In this document: positions 13,908-13,956 of the stretch, one piece after another
Numbering within the stretch: the stretch's first letter is position 1
Layout of the letters: the number at the start of each line of letters is the position of its first letter
From: Porphyromonadaceae bacterium UBA7180
GTDB taxonomy: Bacteria > Bacteroidota > Bacteroidia > Bacteroidales > Muribaculaceae
NCBI GenBank assembly: GCA_002491165.1
Contig: DKVK01000008.1
Coordinates: forward strand, 10,828 to 24,783
Direction of reading: 5' to 3'
DNA length: 13,956 nucleotides
Notes under the pieces: model-generated
Databases searched by the model: none
The model's input: only the letters and a program-made list of their open reading frames with translations
What the model was told of the DNA's origin: nothing
Program-made: the position numbers and the translations under genes

Positions 13908-13929
13908 TAAGTACCAGCGAAGAATAAAT
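13908..13929 (+). repeat. Third copy of the MITE terminal repeat, cut by the window edge
   Basis: The 22 bases (core GCGAAGAATAAAT) match the left end of the element at 4216-4237 at 20 of 22 positions and in the same orientation. The sequence after it (AAAGGGGCAGCGG...) differs from the interior of the 4214-4398 element, so it is either the end of a different, longer relative or a solo repeat. Confidence 0.6.
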
Positions 13930-13956
13930 AAAGGGGCAGCGGCGTAGTTCCGTGGC

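Larger units (their letters stand above)
13638..13956. other. Gene-free right end of the window, about 319 bp
   Basis: I see no supportable gene here. The stretch holds the terminator at 13715, a fragment that looks like a dispersed palindromic repeat (13782-13799) and the copy of the MITE end at 13908-13929. Confidence 0.6.

Noticed and set aside
1..13956. tRNA or rRNA genes
   Set aside because: I saw no cloverleaf ending in CCA, no TTCGANTC T-loop in proper context and no rRNA signature. A tRNAscan or Infernal run would settle it.

Overview
The window looks like a chromosomal segment of a gut-type Bacteroidales bacterium, most plausibly Muribaculaceae or a relative (family-level placement is inference). 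The signs are repeated Bacteroidetes-type promoters (TTTG, a 19-21 bp gap, then TAnnTTTG) directly ahead of genes, no obvious Shine-Dalgarno sequences, several secreted proteins ending in type IX-secretion-like tails (Y/F-DLQG...G.Y.V...), a BspA-type leucine-rich-repeat gene and a DcaP-like porin.

Left part (1-2861): the 5' portion of a DEAD-box RNA helicase gene on the minus strand is divergent from panB (ketopantoate hydroxymethyltransferase), which is followed 21 bp later by a DcaP-like outer-membrane porin. Middle part (2862-5300): a visibly AT-richer, decaying accessory stretch. It holds a BspA-like LRR gene broken by an in-frame stop and a 2-nt frameshift, a ~185-bp MITE-like element with 25-bp inverted ends, a gutted secreted-protein gene reduced to its signal peptide plus the last codons of its tail, and an intact small secreted protein whose ATG overlaps the stop of that gutted gene. 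Two hairpin terminators close this stretch.

Right part (5421-13637): conserved, GC-richer genes. On the minus strand a YkuD L,D-transpeptidase is followed by a large secreted protein (glycosidase-like domain, beta/gamma-crystallin-like domain, sorting tail). Divergent from them are a WaaP/Kdo-kinase-like protein with a degenerate catalytic loop and an AMP-forming acyl-CoA ligase. The ligase converges on trmD across two GC-rich hairpins. Divergent from trmD, a PQQ-type beta-propeller lipoprotein overlaps a secreted alpha/beta-hydrolase with a long basic tail, closed by a strong terminator. The last ~200 bp carry repeat fragments, including a third copy of the MITE end at the window edge.

Functionally the intact genes are mostly envelope and housekeeping functions (porin, cell-wall crosslinking, lipid or LPS modification, secreted hydrolases, CoA precursor synthesis, tRNA methylation). 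I did not find a convincing undescribed defence, mobile or biosynthetic system. The most informative unusual features are the gene-decay/MITE stretch, the near-leaderless promoters, the basic tails on two envelope enzymes, and the atypical kinase.
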